Origin: Clostridiaceae bacterium
GTDB taxonomy: Bacteria > Bacillota > Clostridia > Peptostreptococcales > T1SED10-28
Reading direction: 5' to 3'
Assembly: GCA_003554105.1 (NCBI GenBank)
Contig: PWFQ01000060.1
Coordinates: 62,001 to 126,000, forward strand
DNA length: 64,000 nucleotides
Part shown: positions 29,358-38,886 of the stretch, piece by piece
Position numbering within the stretch: the stretch's first letter is position 1
Layout of the letters: each line of letters starts with the position of its first letter
The notes under the pieces: generated by a model
Database searches by the model: none
Seen by the model: the letters and a program-made list of their open reading frames with translations, nothing else
What the model was told of the DNA's origin: nothing
Position numbers and translations under genes: made by a program

Positions 29358-29780
29358 TTATTGCATGCGACTTGCGGTCCGTTGCGAGGCCTTTTCTTTT
29401 CTTTGCACGAAAGTCATCTCATAGGCCTTTTTCATTCCGATCCAGGTCAAGCAGGCAATTGCACCGATGACTCCCAATTTTCCCCCGACACCGAGGTAAA
29501 CCGGCTGAGCTAGGATGAATACAACTCCCGTGATTAATCCAACAACTCCCATTTCCACCAGGCTAGGAACATTTTTTCCCGCTACCATGCCCGCATAGGA
29601 AGCTGTTGTCGCGACAACAGCCAATAGTGATCCGTTTTCAAAGAAGTGCGGCAGAAAAAGACCCGAAAGCAATACCACAACAGCAGATCCAAATACTGCA
29701 CCTTTTTCCAGTTTAATACTGATAACATATGTTAACAATCCTGCCAAAATTGCAGTGATGACGATTTGAATGTTTTCCAT
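29358..29780 (-). CDS. Small multi-TM hypothetical membrane protein (paralog of 29796..30161)
   Basis: Hydrophobic ORF with RBS ggagggg; GVGGKLGVIGAIACL parallels GIGGKGGTTAAFSV of upstream gene. Confidence 0.75.
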   Translation of the reverse strand: MENIQIVITAILAGLLTYVISIKLEKGAVFGSAVVVLLSGLFLPHFFENGSLLAVVATTASYAGMVAGKNVPSLVEMGVVGLITGVVFILAQPVYLGVGGKLGVIGAIACLTWIGMKKAYEMTFVQRKEKASQRTASRMQ

Positions 29781-29795
29781 TGAACTTTTCCCCTC

Positions 29796-30161
29796 CTATA
29801 CAAACAGATTAAGTATGAACCTAGAAACCTGAACAGAGAATGCGGCAGTAGTTCCACCTTTTCCCCCAATTCCTGCAAAAACCTCCGCCGTATACATAAG
29901 AGTGATTCCCACAACCACGCCCGCAAGGCCCGCGGCTCCGATACTTGGCAGAACTGCACTTGAGGACATACCGACAAAAGAAGCTGCATAGGCGGCTCCG
30001 GCCAGTGGTCCCGGCAGGAAAATTGCCGCCAGCACACCCACAACACCATTGGAAATTATAGCGGAATAACCCATTTCATGTTGTATATACCATGTAATCA
30101 CAGTAGCCACTACTGCAGCAGCAAATACCTTCAACTTGTTTTTATCAATTTTATCGAACAT
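29796..30161 (-). CDS. Small multi-TM hypothetical membrane protein
   Basis: Hydrophobic ORF with good RBS (aaggtgg) and tandem arrangement with a related ORF. Confidence 0.75.
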   Translation of the reverse strand: MFDKIDKNKLKVFAAAVVATVITWYIQHEMGYSAIISNGVVGVLAAIFLPGPLAGAAYAASFVGMSSSAVLPSIGAAGLAGVVVGITLMYTAEVFAGIGGKGGTTAAFSVQVSRFILNLFV

Positions 30162-30175
30162 ACTCTACCACCTTT

Positions 30176-30346
30176 CTATTTTTTCAATTCTTCGAAATGT
30201 TCCTTTAATCCTAATGCATAAAAAGCCGCAATTAAGGCGAATAATAAACCGTGGATTGCATAATCTGTCTCGATCACTGAAAGAATAATTAACGCAACGC
30301 CGGTGGCTACGAAAAGTCCAAATCCGATCATTTTTCTTGTCATCAT
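30176..30346 (-). CDS. 56-aa membrane protein (MMTRKMIGFGLFVATGVALIILSVIETDYAIHGLLFALIAAFYALGLKEHFEELKK)
   Basis: Not in track (<60 aa). ATG preceded by gaggaggg RBS; two predicted TM segments; 14 nt upstream of 29796..30161 on the same strand. Confidence 0.75.
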   Translation of the reverse strand: MMTRKMIGFGLFVATGVALIILSVIETDYAIHGLLFALIAAFYALGLKEHFEELKK

Positions 30347-30444
30347 TAACCCTCCTCTTATGTTTGTTAATTATTTATTATATAATTTCATAGTCTATTC
30401 TAACCCTTTGTCAAATGATTGTCAATTCTTATGCGTAAAATGGA

Positions 30445-30487
30445 ATAAAAGAAGGCTCTATTCCAATTGTTGGGAATAGAGCCTTAT
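30445..30487 (-). terminator. Hairpin terminator downstream of CBS-domain gene
   Basis: aaaagaaggctctattccaattgttgggaatagagcctta inverted repeat. Confidence 0.8.
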
Positions 30488-30502
30488 GACCATCAATGTA
30501 TA

Positions 30503-30949
30503 TTAGCTTGAATAGGACCGGATAATATCTCTGCGACTAATTATTCCAACCAAAATTTTGTTTTTAACAACAGGAACACGATTAATGTTTTCTTTTGTCA
30601 TTACGGTCGCAACATCCTCCACGGTCGCGTCTTCTTCTACAGTGATGACATCCTTCGTCATCACATCCTCTACTCGGTAGCCTACCATCTTTTTTAACTG
30701 CTGCTCAATTGTTTTTGTACTCTCTAAAAACACATATCCGTCCAAAATACTAAAAAACGTTGGGATTTTAAGCTTTTTACTTCGGTAGATCAAGTCTCCT
30801 TCAGTAACAATGCCAATCACATGATCCTTGTCATTCACAACAGGAACTCCACTGATATTTTGATCCATTAAAATTTTAATGACATTTTCTACCAAATCTT
30901 CTTTCTTCACACTAATAACGTTTTTTGTCATAATGTCCTTCGCCAACAT
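30503..30949 (-). CDS. CBS-domain pair protein
   Basis: KDIMTKNVISV...ISGVPVVNDKDHVIGIVTEGDL and VEDVMTKDVITV...INRVPVVKNKILVGIISRRDI repeats. Confidence 0.92.
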   Translation of the reverse strand: MLAKDIMTKNVISVKKEDLVENVIKILMDQNISGVPVVNDKDHVIGIVTEGDLIYRSKKLKIPTFFSILDGYVFLESTKTIEQQLKKMVGYRVEDVMTKDVITVEEDATVEDVATVMTKENINRVPVVKNKILVGIISRRDIIRSYSS

Positions 30950-30999
30950 GAGATCACTCTCCTCTGCATTTTATATGCTTTTTCATATATTACCCTAAT

Positions 31000-31857
31000 T
31001 TATTCATCTTTAACAGAGTCCTCTCGCCTCTGTCCCTGATCAATAATTATAAGCATATAGACATAAATCAGAATGACGGATATAACTGCAGGAATGATGT
31101 TTATAAGGATTGGATCAGCAATCAGAAATTCAGAAACTCCCACTCCCACAAACAAATTCATGAACCATCCCAGAAGATTCAAAACCAGGAATGCACCTAA
31201 AACACTCCAAAATACAACTTTTCCCGATGAAAAGGCTTCTTTCAAGCCGTCCATCACACCGAGTCCTCTAACCACCATAGCCGGAAACCAGAGTTTAAGT
31301 AAAATATGTAAAGCGATTCCGGCAATCCCTCCTGCTAAAAAGATCAGAAAAAAAAGAATGACTGCTACTCCTTCATCAACTCGAGATCCTAAAAAGATTA
31401 CAGCGATAGATACTATGCTGAAGATAATTCCGAAAAAAATCCACAATGCCAATTTGCTGATTCGATACAGAATATATTTTAGTCCATATTTCTTGAACTC
31501 TCGAAAAAGATGATAAAATTCAGGTTTTTCTCCATCAATTAATTGGTTTCGAATCATGCCGAAGGTTGCGGATTCCATAATCACGTTCATAATGACTCCA
31601 AAAAAAGTAACAAGGGCACTTAGACGAAGAAACTCCATGGTGGGTCCATAGAGATCATCCCACAAATCCTGAAAATTCAGAATCATATCCTGGTTCTCGA
31701 TCAATTGATCCGTATCGATTACGTCCAAAAAAGATCCTGACATTTCGGCAAATATGAAAACCCCCAGTAAAGCCGGGATTGCTCGGGAAAGATAGAGCGG
31801 AAGTATGATTACCCAATTTGATCTCAGCTTATTAAAGCTTTCTTTAATATAGTTCAT
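31000..31857 (-). CDS. Multi-TM hypothetical membrane protein
   Basis: Hydrophobic ORF; start at MNYIKESFNKLRSNW preceded by aaggaggg. Confidence 0.7.
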   Translation of the reverse strand: MNYIKESFNKLRSNWVIILPLYLSRAIPALLGVFIFAEMSGSFLDVIDTDQLIENQDMILNFQDLWDDLYGPTMEFLRLSALVTFFGVIMNVIMESATFGMIRNQLIDGEKPEFYHLFREFKKYGLKYILYRISKLALWIFFGIIFSIVSIAVIFLGSRVDEGVAVILFFLIFLAGGIAGIALHILLKLWFPAMVVRGLGVMDGLKEAFSSGKVVFWSVLGAFLVLNLLGWFMNLFVGVGVSEFLIADPILINIIPAVISVILIYVYMLIIIDQGQRREDSVKDE

Positions 31858-31966
31858 GATATCCCTCCTTAAATACTCATTATAATCAATTTTTACCCTT
31901 TTGTCACCGTCCGGATTGGGTATAATGTTATGTGAAGAAGAATAATGAAGAAAGGATGTGCAGATC

Positions 31967-33406
31967 ATGGAATATAAAAACTTTATAAATGGAAAATGGG
32001 TCGATGATCATCATCAAAATCATTTCCCTGTATACAACCCCTCAACGGGGGAAATATTGGGGAATGTACCGAAAATATCAAAAGAGCAGGTTTCAGAGGC
32101 AATAGACAGCGCTTCAGCTGCGTTTCCCGCCTGGTCAAAACTGACCGCTGAAAAAAGGGGGAAATATCTTAAAAGGCTTTATCAGCTGATCCTGAATCAT
32201 AAAAATGAGTTGGGTGAGTTAATTACCCTTGAGCAGGGCAAACCTCTTAAAGAAGCAATTGGTGAAGTTGTATACGGGGCCGGGTTTGTGGAATGGTATA
32301 GTGAAGAAGCTAAGCGAATTCGTGGTGATATGCTTCCCTCTTCCCATACCGACAAGAGAATTATGGTTATCAAACAGCCCGTTGGAGTCGTTGCGGCCAT
32401 TACTCCCTGGAATTTCCCTTTTGCCATGATCACTCGTAAAATTGCACCTGCACTCGCCGCAGGCTGTACAGTAATTATAAAGCCCGCAAGCCAAACCCCG
32501 CTTTGTGCAATTAAATTGATTGAATTGCTGGATGAAGCCGGTTTTCCTAAGGGTGTAGTCAATCTGGTCACTGGTGACTCGAAAGAAATTGGTGAAACTT
32601 TTCTGGAAGATTTTCGAGTCCGTAAAATTACCTTTACAGGATCGACTGCAGTGGGAAAACACCTCTATAAATCCTCAGCTGCCACCATGAAACGTTTATC
32701 TCTGGAGCTTGGGGGGCATGCTCCCTTTATACTTTTCGACGATGGAAACATGAATAATGCAGTAGCTGGAGCAATTGCATCAAAGTTCAGGAACTGTGGA
32801 CAGGTTTGTATCGCCTCTAATCGTTTTTACATTCATTCATCAATCAGAACCGAATTTATTGAAAAACTGGTCACAGGAATTCAACTGCTTAAGCAGGGTG
32901 ATGGCTTAGAGAAAGATATTGACCTGGGACCTTTAATTGATGGAAAAGCTTACGAAAAGATTTCCAGCCAGATTAAGGATGCAGTAAGTAAAGGTGCTGT
33001 AATCGAATGCGGCGGTAAAGGAAAGTCACCTGATCACCCAGGAAATGGAGGGTATTTTTACGAGCCTACTGTACTCAGCAATGTAACACCAGACATGAAA
33101 ATTTATCAGGAGGAAACTTTCGGACCTGTATTGCCGATTATTGAATTTAAAAACGACAATGAGGTCATTGAAATGGCCAATGCAACAACCTATGGTCTTG
33201 CAGCCTATTTATATACTGAAAGCCTTTCCCGAGGAATTCAGGTTTCGGAAGCTCTTGAGTATGGAATCGTCGGATTGAACGACGGTGCACCTTCTTCTGT
33301 ACAGGCTCCTTTTGGAGGTTTTAAAGAAAGCGGCCTTGATCGTGAGGGTGGTCACTATGGGATCGAACCTTTCCTTGAAACAAAATACATTTCCATCGGT
33401 CTCTAA
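31967..33406 (+). CDS. NAD(P)-dependent aldehyde/succinate-semialdehyde dehydrogenase
   Basis: TPWNFPFAM, LELGGHAPFIL, GQVCIASNRFYI active-site Cys, EETFGPVLPI. Start chosen at ATG with RBS gaaagga. Confidence 0.9.
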   Translation: MEYKNFINGKWVDDHHQNHFPVYNPSTGEILGNVPKISKEQVSEAIDSASAAFPAWSKLTAEKRGKYLKRLYQLILNHKNELGELITLEQGKPLKEAIGEVVYGAGFVEWYSEEAKRIRGDMLPSSHTDKRIMVIKQPVGVVAAITPWNFPFAMITRKIAPALAAGCTVIIKPASQTPLCAIKLIELLDEAGFPKGVVNLVTGDSKEIGETFLEDFRVRKITFTGSTAVGKHLYKSSAATMKRLSLELGGHAPFILFDDGNMNNAVAGAIASKFRNCGQVCIASNRFYIHSSIRTEFIEKLVTGIQLLKQGDGLEKDIDLGPLIDGKAYEKISSQIKDAVSKGAVIECGGKGKSPDHPGNGGYFYEPTVLSNVTPDMKIYQEETFGPVLPIIEFKNDNEVIEMANATTYGLAAYLYTESLSRGIQVSEALEYGIVGLNDGAPSSVQAPFGGFKESGLDREGGHYGIEPFLETKYISIGL

Positions 33407-33475
33407 ATGGAAAAAATATCAGTCTATGGGTAAATTAACTAGGCAATTACTATGCATCATGAGAGGAGAATTAAC

Positions 33476-33988
33476 ATGTCAAGAGAAAATATTACAATGA
33501 AAGGAAATCCCCTTACTTTATTAGGAAAGGAAATCAAAGTCGGAGATAAAGCACCGGAGTTTACTGCTCTTACCAAAGAAATGAAGCTTTTCGGTTTAAA
33601 GGATATGGATGGGAAGAACAAAGTAATCAGCATCATGCCTTCCATCGATACAGGTGTTTGCTCCTTACAGGGAATTCGCTTTAATGAAGAAGCCAAGGAC
33701 TTAACGAGTACCATCACAGTAACAATTTCCATGGATCTTCCCTTCGCTCTGAATCGCTATTGTGAAAATAAAGGAATCGATAATGCAATTACATTGTCGG
33801 ATCACAGAGATGCATCTTTCGGAATGACCTACGGTTTCTTGGTTGAAGAATCCCGCCTTCTTGCTCGAGGTGTCGTGGCTATTGATAAGGAAAATATTGT
33901 TCGTTATGTTGACTATGTGAAGGAAAATAGCGAACAGCCGGATTATGAAAAAGCTTTAAAAGTAATTAAAGACTTGGATAAACAGTAA
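33476..33988 (+). CDS. tpx: Thiol peroxidase
   Basis: SIMPSIDTGVCSLQGIRFNEEA peroxidatic Cys motif of Tpx; start at MSRENITMKGNPLTLLG. Confidence 0.92.
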   Translation: MSRENITMKGNPLTLLGKEIKVGDKAPEFTALTKEMKLFGLKDMDGKNKVISIMPSIDTGVCSLQGIRFNEEAKDLTSTITVTISMDLPFALNRYCENKGIDNAITLSDHRDASFGMTYGFLVEESRLLARGVVAIDKENIVRYVDYVKENSEQPDYEKALKVIKDLDKQ

Positions 33989-34004
33989 TCCTTTCTTTCA
34001 CAAC

Positions 34005-34046
34005 AAAAAAAGTGCTTAACCCTCAATGGGTTAAGCACTTTTATTT
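34005..34046. terminator. Rho-independent terminator between tpx and yajC
   Basis: aaaaaagtgcttaaccctcaatgggttaagcactttta. Confidence 0.85.
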
Positions 34047-34069
34047 TTCATAAGTATAATCCCGTGGGA

Positions 34070-34333
34070 TCAATCCTGATTTAAAACGTTACCGATCGCC
34101 CACTTCGCCATCGTTAATTTAATCTTATCAGCTCCTACTTCAATAATGACGATATCTTCCTTCACAGAAATAATTTTACCGTGAATACCGCCAATGGTTG
34201 CAACCTCATCGCCAATTTTAAGGTTGCCTCTCATTTCCTTAATCTTTTTTTCCTTCTTTTGTTGAGGTCGGATAATTAAAAAATAAAATATGGCTAAAAA
34301 ACCTAACATCAACAGTAATCCTGAATACTCCAT
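34070..34333 (-). CDS. yajC: YajC-like preprotein translocase subunit
   Basis: Single TM then FYFLIIRPQQKKEKK...LKIGDEVATIGGIHGKI. Confidence 0.92.
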   Translation of the reverse strand: MEYSGLLLMLGFLAIFYFLIIRPQQKKEKKIKEMRGNLKIGDEVATIGGIHGKIISVKEDIVIIEVGADKIKLTMAKWAIGNVLNQD

Positions 34334-34491
34334 TGTCATCCTCCTTTTCATTTGTTCTATTACATTTTAAACCATTTTGGAAAAAAATCAAATGGTAATA
34401 CTCAAGTTTATCAAAATAGTTTTTAAATTTTTCAGAATATCTGATACAATAACGATGAGATAGAGTATTTTTATTGATTGGAGGTACCGCT

Positions 34492-36390
34492 ATGGAGAAG
34501 AATTTTATCGAAAAATCCCACCATCGAAGCAAGGCTTTTGGAGTAAATGACGATCGTATACAAAGCTCAAAGATTTTGAATGTTGAAGCCCTTGAAAAAA
34601 AACTGCAAAACAATAAAAATCTTATTGCACTGGCCGAGCCTGTGATCAATCGCTTGTATAATTTTGTTAAGGGTTCAGGCTTTTTTGGAATTCTCACCGA
34701 TGCCAGCGGTTGTATTCTTAATATTATGGGTGACGAGAACGTGCTTGAAATCGCTTTCAGCTTAGAAATGGTTCCCGGAGCATATATGAGTGAAAAACAC
34801 ATTGGCACTAATGCAATGGGGACTGCCTTGTGGGAGGAAATGCCTGTGCAGATCTCCGGTGAGGAGCATTTCGTGAAAGTATACCATCGCTGGACCTGCT
34901 CAGCTGCTCCCATAAAAGATCCAAAAGGGCAAATCGTCGGCACCCTTAACTTGACGGGTTTTAGTGATCTTGTCCATCCCCACACCCTTGGTATGGTTGT
35001 ATCCGCAGTTCATTCTATTGAACTTGCTTTAAATTATCAACAGGCACAGGATAAATTGCTTTGGGCAAAACAGCAATCTTCAACGATTATAGACTCCATA
35101 CCAAAAGGAATCATCACCATTAGCCCGAAAGGGTATATTAAATCCTTGAATCGAAAAGGTGAGCGGATTGTCGGGACAAAGCAGGAGCAGCTCATTGGAA
35201 CTCCTGCAAAAGATTTTTTCCAGTCCTGGAATAAGATTGAAGAGCTGTTTTCCCACGAAAAACTAAAACAGAAATTCAAGACAACAATCCATCATGATGG
35301 AAGAAATCTGGAAGTGATTGTGGAAGTTTATCCAATATATGATAATCAGGAAAAAACCAACGGAATGATTTTTATTATAACGGACATTCCTGAAATTCAA
35401 AAGCACAATACCACCAGGAAAAACAAAATGTACACCTTTGATCGGGTAATCGGCCGCAACAAAAAATTTCTTAATACTCTGGAGTATGCAAAGCAAATAG
35501 CAAACAGTCCTTCCACAGTTTTAATAACAGGAGAAAGCGGAACAGGTAAGGAAGTTTTTGCTCAATCCATCCACTGTGCCAGCGATCGGCATGATCAGCC
35601 CTTTGTTGCACTGAATTGCGGTGCAATTCCTAAAGATTTAATTGAGTCCGAACTCTTTGGTTACGAAGAAGGCGCATTTACAGGTGCAAAACGGGGAGGA
35701 AATATCGGAAAGTTTCAGCTGGCCAACAATGGCACTCTTTTTCTTGATGAAATCGGTGAGATGCCCCTGTTTATGCAGACGAACTTGTTAAGAGTCCTTG
35801 AGGATCGTGAATTTTATAAAATCGGAGGAAACAAAAAAATTCCTGTGAATATAAGAATTATTGCAGCCACGAATAAGGATTTAAAAGAAGAGGTTGAGAA
35901 AGGGAATTTTCGAAAAGATTTATATTACAGGCTGAATGTTCTTCCCCTCTATTTAGCTCCGCTCCGAGAGCGTAGAGATGATATCCCTCTGTTTCTCGAT
36001 TATTTTATGACCACAAAGTCCCTACAGCTCGGCAAAGAACCGATTGCTTTGTCAAAAATAAAAATGGACGAGCTGGTTCATTATCATTGGCCGGGAAACA
36101 TCCGGGAGTTGGAAAATGTTATTGAACAGATGGTCAATTATCAACAAAGTATTTCTCTTGAGGACGAGTCTTTACCCTCACCTCCACCTCTTTCTAACAA
36201 CATTTCAAAAGGAGTTAAAAAGAGATTCAACCAACATGATTCATTAAAATCTCTTGAAGACATGGAGAAGGAACTGATCGAACAAACCTTAGATTATTGT
36301 GATCATAATATTACTTTCGCAGCAAAATCCTTGCAAGTGGGAAGAAACACATTGTATCGAAAAATAAAAAAATATGGAATTTCCCTTTAA
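34492..36390 (+). CDS. Sigma-54-dependent transcriptional activator (GAF/PAS-AAA+-Fis-type HTH, AcoR-like)
   Basis: GESGTGKEVFAQSIH Walker A, GAFTGAKRGG sigma-54 contact motif, RIIAATNKDL, Fis-type C-terminal HTH; start MEKNFIEKS. Confidence 0.92.
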   Translation: MEKNFIEKSHHRSKAFGVNDDRIQSSKILNVEALEKKLQNNKNLIALAEPVINRLYNFVKGSGFFGILTDASGCILNIMGDENVLEIAFSLEMVPGAYMSEKHIGTNAMGTALWEEMPVQISGEEHFVKVYHRWTCSAAPIKDPKGQIVGTLNLTGFSDLVHPHTLGMVVSAVHSIELALNYQQAQDKLLWAKQQSSTIIDSIPKGIITISPKGYIKSLNRKGERIVGTKQEQLIGTPAKDFFQSWNKIEELFSHEKLKQKFKTTIHHDGRNLEVIVEVYPIYDNQEKTNGMIFIITDIPEIQKHNTTRKNKMYTFDRVIGRNKKFLNTLEYAKQIANSPSTVLITGESGTGKEVFAQSIHCASDRHDQPFVALNCGAIPKDLIESELFGYEEGAFTGAKRGGNIGKFQLANNGTLFLDEIGEMPLFMQTNLLRVLEDREFYKIGGNKKIPVNIRIIAATNKDLKEEVEKGNFRKDLYYRLNVLPLYLAPLRERRDDIPLFLDYFMTTKSLQLGKEPIALSKIKMDELVHYHWPGNIRELENVIEQMVNYQQSISLEDESLPSPPPLSNNISKGVKKRFNQHDSLKSLEDMEKELIEQTLDYCDHNITFAAKSLQVGRNTLYRKIKKYGISL

Positions 36391-36395
36391 TTCAG

Positions 36396-36462
36396 TGTTC
36401 CATTTTAGATCTGTGTTCTGTTTTAGACCATTTGTATTTTCTGCATGTTCCATATAGGACCA
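36396..36462 (+). promoter_or_regulatory. Three putative enhancer (upstream activator) sites
   Basis: TGTTCCATTTTAGATC (36396), TGTTCTGTTTTAGACCA (36414), TGTTCCATATAGGACCA (36446): repeated TGTTCy-N-GA(t/c)C elements about 150-210 bp upstream of a -24/-12 promoter. Confidence 0.55.
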
Positions 36463-36495
36463 CTTATTGTTTACTGATAAGTGGTTCTTTTTCTT
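36457..36495 (+). terminator. Terminator of the sigma-54 activator gene
   Basis: ggaccacttattgtttactgataagtggttctttttctt. Confidence 0.8.
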
Positions 36496-36604
36496 CCGAC
36501 AGAAGGTATAAAAAGGAATTTGTGTCTGAATATTTCAACACTTCATTGTATTACCTTGCCAAATTTGAATTTCTTGATTAAATAATCCCTTCAACTTTAT
36601 ATAT

Positions 36605-36622
36605 TTGGCATAAGTCTTGCAC
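36605..36622 (+). promoter_or_regulatory. Sigma-54 (-24/-12) promoter of aldehyde ferredoxin oxidoreductase gene
   Basis: TTGGCATAAGTCTTGCAC: GG and GC separated by exactly 10 nt, matching TGGCAC-N5-TTGCA consensus, ~50 bp upstream of the AOR start. Confidence 0.85.
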
Positions 36623-36671
36623 ATAATTACTGTGTAGGCAAAGTTTTAAAACTATCTAAGGAGGGAATAAC

Positions 36672-38462
36672 ATGTACGGTTATCGCGGAAAAATTTTACG
36701 GATTAATTTGGACGACAAAAGCATCAAAAAAGAAGATTTAAACATGGAATGGGCAAAAGCTTACTTAGGAGGTAGAGGTCTTGCCACGAAATATTTTTAT
36801 GAAGAAGTCGACCCGATGGTGGATGCCCTTAGCAAGGAAAATAAGCTTATTATAGCTACAGGACCCTTAAGCGGCACCCCTACTCCAACCGGTGGACGCT
36901 ATATGGTGATTACAAAATCTCCTCTAACGGATACCATCGCTTCTTCAAACTCCGGTGGTCGATGGGGAGCAGAGCTTAAGTTCGCAGGATACGATATGAT
37001 TATTTTAGAAGGTAAATCAGACACACCTGTGTATATCGATATTCAAGACGATCAAGTAGAAATTAAAAATGCTGATCATCTTTGGGGTCAGGTAGTTTCA
37101 AAAACTACGGAACTTCTTAACAAAGAAGTGGGAGAAAAATCCAAAATTCTTACAATCGGTCCCGCAGGAGAAAAACTTTCCAGAATTGCTTCAGTGATGA
37201 ATGATGTCGACCGAGCTGCAGGCCGATCCGGCGTCGGCGCTGTAATGGGTTCAAAAAATGTCAAGGCGATTTCAGTTCGCGGCACAACCAAACCGGAAGT
37301 TCATGATAAAGAAGCGCTAAAGGAAGTTGTTTCCACAATGAATAAGCAGATTAAAGACAACGGAGTTACCGGTGAAGGACTGCCTACCTACGGTACTGCT
37401 GTACTTGTTAATATTATTAATGAGCTGGGCGCATTCCCGACAAACAATTTCCAGACCGGAGTATTTGACAAAGCTGAAGAAATCAGTGGAGAAACCCTTG
37501 CTGAAAAATATCTTGTAAAACGAACAGGATGTTACGGATGCCCAATAGCATGCGGCCGTCACTGTAAAGTCGATGATCTTGAAGCCGGCGGGCCGGAGTA
37601 TGAAACAATTTGGGGATTTGGAGCAGACTGTGGAGTATCAGACTTGGGAAATATTATTAAAGCCAATTACTGGTGTAATGAAATGGGTCTTGATACGATC
37701 TCTGCATCTACAACAATTGCTGCAGGCATGGAGCTTTATCAGCGTGGCCTTATTAAAGACGATGAGTTGGATGGAACTCCTCTTGAATTCGGTAATTCTG
37801 ATGCCATTATTGAATGGACAAAGAAAATGGGACTTAGAGAAGGACTGGGAGATAAACTGGCAGAAGGATCCTATCGTTTAGGAGAATCCTATGGGGCAGC
37901 AGATGTTTCCATGGCGGTAAAAAAGCAGGAGTTGCCGGCATATGATCCCCGCGGAATTCAAGGACAGGGGCTTGCCTATGCAACATCTAACCGAGGCGGA
38001 TGTCATGTACGGGCGTATCTGATTTCTCCTGAAGTACTTGGTCTTCCTGAAAAACTGGATCGTTTCGAGTTGGACGGTAAGCCACAATGGGTGAAAACTT
38101 TCCAGGATTTAACCGCATCCATTGATTCTTTAGGACTCTGTTTATTTACCTCCTTTGCTATGGGAGCCGGGGATTATGCAGCAATGTACAACCCTGTAGC
38201 AGGTACAGACCATACAGCCGACAGCATCCTTGAAACGGGAGATCGAATCTGGAATATTGAGAGACTCTTTAATATGAAGGCCGGACTCAAAAAAGAAGAT
38301 GATACCCTTCCCAAGAGACTCTTAAAAGAAGCATTGCCTGAAGGAGGTTCAAAGGATCGCCTTGCACTTCTTGATCAGATGCTCCCTGAATATTATCAGT
38401 TGCGTGGATGGGATGAAAGCGGAGTGCCCACTGAAAGCAAGCTGAAAGAATTAGGTGTATAA
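36672..38462 (+). CDS. aor: Tungsten-containing aldehyde:ferredoxin oxidoreductase
   Basis: MYGYRGKILRINLDDKSI, GGRGLATKYFYEEV, GCYGCPIACGRHCKV 4Fe-4S motif, SIDSLGLCLFTSFA. Confidence 0.93.
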   Translation: MYGYRGKILRINLDDKSIKKEDLNMEWAKAYLGGRGLATKYFYEEVDPMVDALSKENKLIIATGPLSGTPTPTGGRYMVITKSPLTDTIASSNSGGRWGAELKFAGYDMIILEGKSDTPVYIDIQDDQVEIKNADHLWGQVVSKTTELLNKEVGEKSKILTIGPAGEKLSRIASVMNDVDRAAGRSGVGAVMGSKNVKAISVRGTTKPEVHDKEALKEVVSTMNKQIKDNGVTGEGLPTYGTAVLVNIINELGAFPTNNFQTGVFDKAEEISGETLAEKYLVKRTGCYGCPIACGRHCKVDDLEAGGPEYETIWGFGADCGVSDLGNIIKANYWCNEMGLDTISASTTIAAGMELYQRGLIKDDELDGTPLEFGNSDAIIEWTKKMGLREGLGDKLAEGSYRLGESYGAADVSMAVKKQELPAYDPRGIQGQGLAYATSNRGGCHVRAYLISPEVLGLPEKLDRFELDGKPQWVKTFQDLTASIDSLGLCLFTSFAMGAGDYAAMYNPVAGTDHTADSILETGDRIWNIERLFNMKAGLKKEDDTLPKRLLKEALPEGGSKDRLALLDQMLPEYYQLRGWDESGVPTESKLKELGV

Positions 38463-38506
38463 TTTTAATACAGGTTTAGTGTAGATAATGGATATTAAGC
38501 AATAAA

Positions 38507-38540
38507 CGGAGAGAGCCTAAACGCTCTCTCCCTCTTTTAA
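38507..38540 (+). terminator. Hairpin terminator between aor and MoaD-like gene
   Basis: ggagagagcctaaacgctctctccctctttt. Confidence 0.8.
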
Positions 38541-38584
38541 AGTGTCTGTGTGTTTACAGCATTGAAATAGAAAGGGATGATCAG

Positions 38585-38809
38585 GTGAAACTTACAATCA
38601 AGCTCTTTGCTACGCTTCGAGAAGGCAGAGGAAAAATTCTGGAAGATGAATATCCTGCTGATACCACCCCGAAAGATATTCTCGCCTCCCTTAAAATTGA
38701 AGAAAAAGATGTGGCCATTCTCCTCGTTAACGGAGTAGACGGCGAACTGGACAAACCACTGAACGATGGAGACACTCTTTCGATTTTCCCTCCGGTCGGT
38801 GGTGGCTAG
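38585..38809 (+). CDS. MoaD/ThiS-family sulfur carrier protein
   Basis: Beta-grasp-like sequence ending LSIFPPVGGG (C-terminal GG), GTG start, downstream of tungsto-enzyme gene. Confidence 0.85.
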   Translation: MKLTIKLFATLREGRGKILEDEYPADTTPKDILASLKIEEKDVAILLVNGVDGELDKPLNDGDTLSIFPPVGGG

Positions 38810-38825
38810 CAGCTTTATTTTTAGA

Positions 38826-38886
38826 CAATAAGAAAAACCCTCTTGCAATGATTTACTGAAAACCATTGTAAAAGGGTTTTATTTTT
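38826..38886. terminator. Bidirectional terminator (convergent genes)
   Basis: aaaaaccctcttgcaatg...cattgtaaaagggtttta inverted repeat. Confidence 0.75.

Noticed and set aside
29732-30049. Track ORF of 105 aa overlapping the small membrane-protein gene
   Set aside because: Out-of-frame shadow with low-complexity W/R/L-rich translation; the 29796..30161 frame has the RBS and coherent TM segments.
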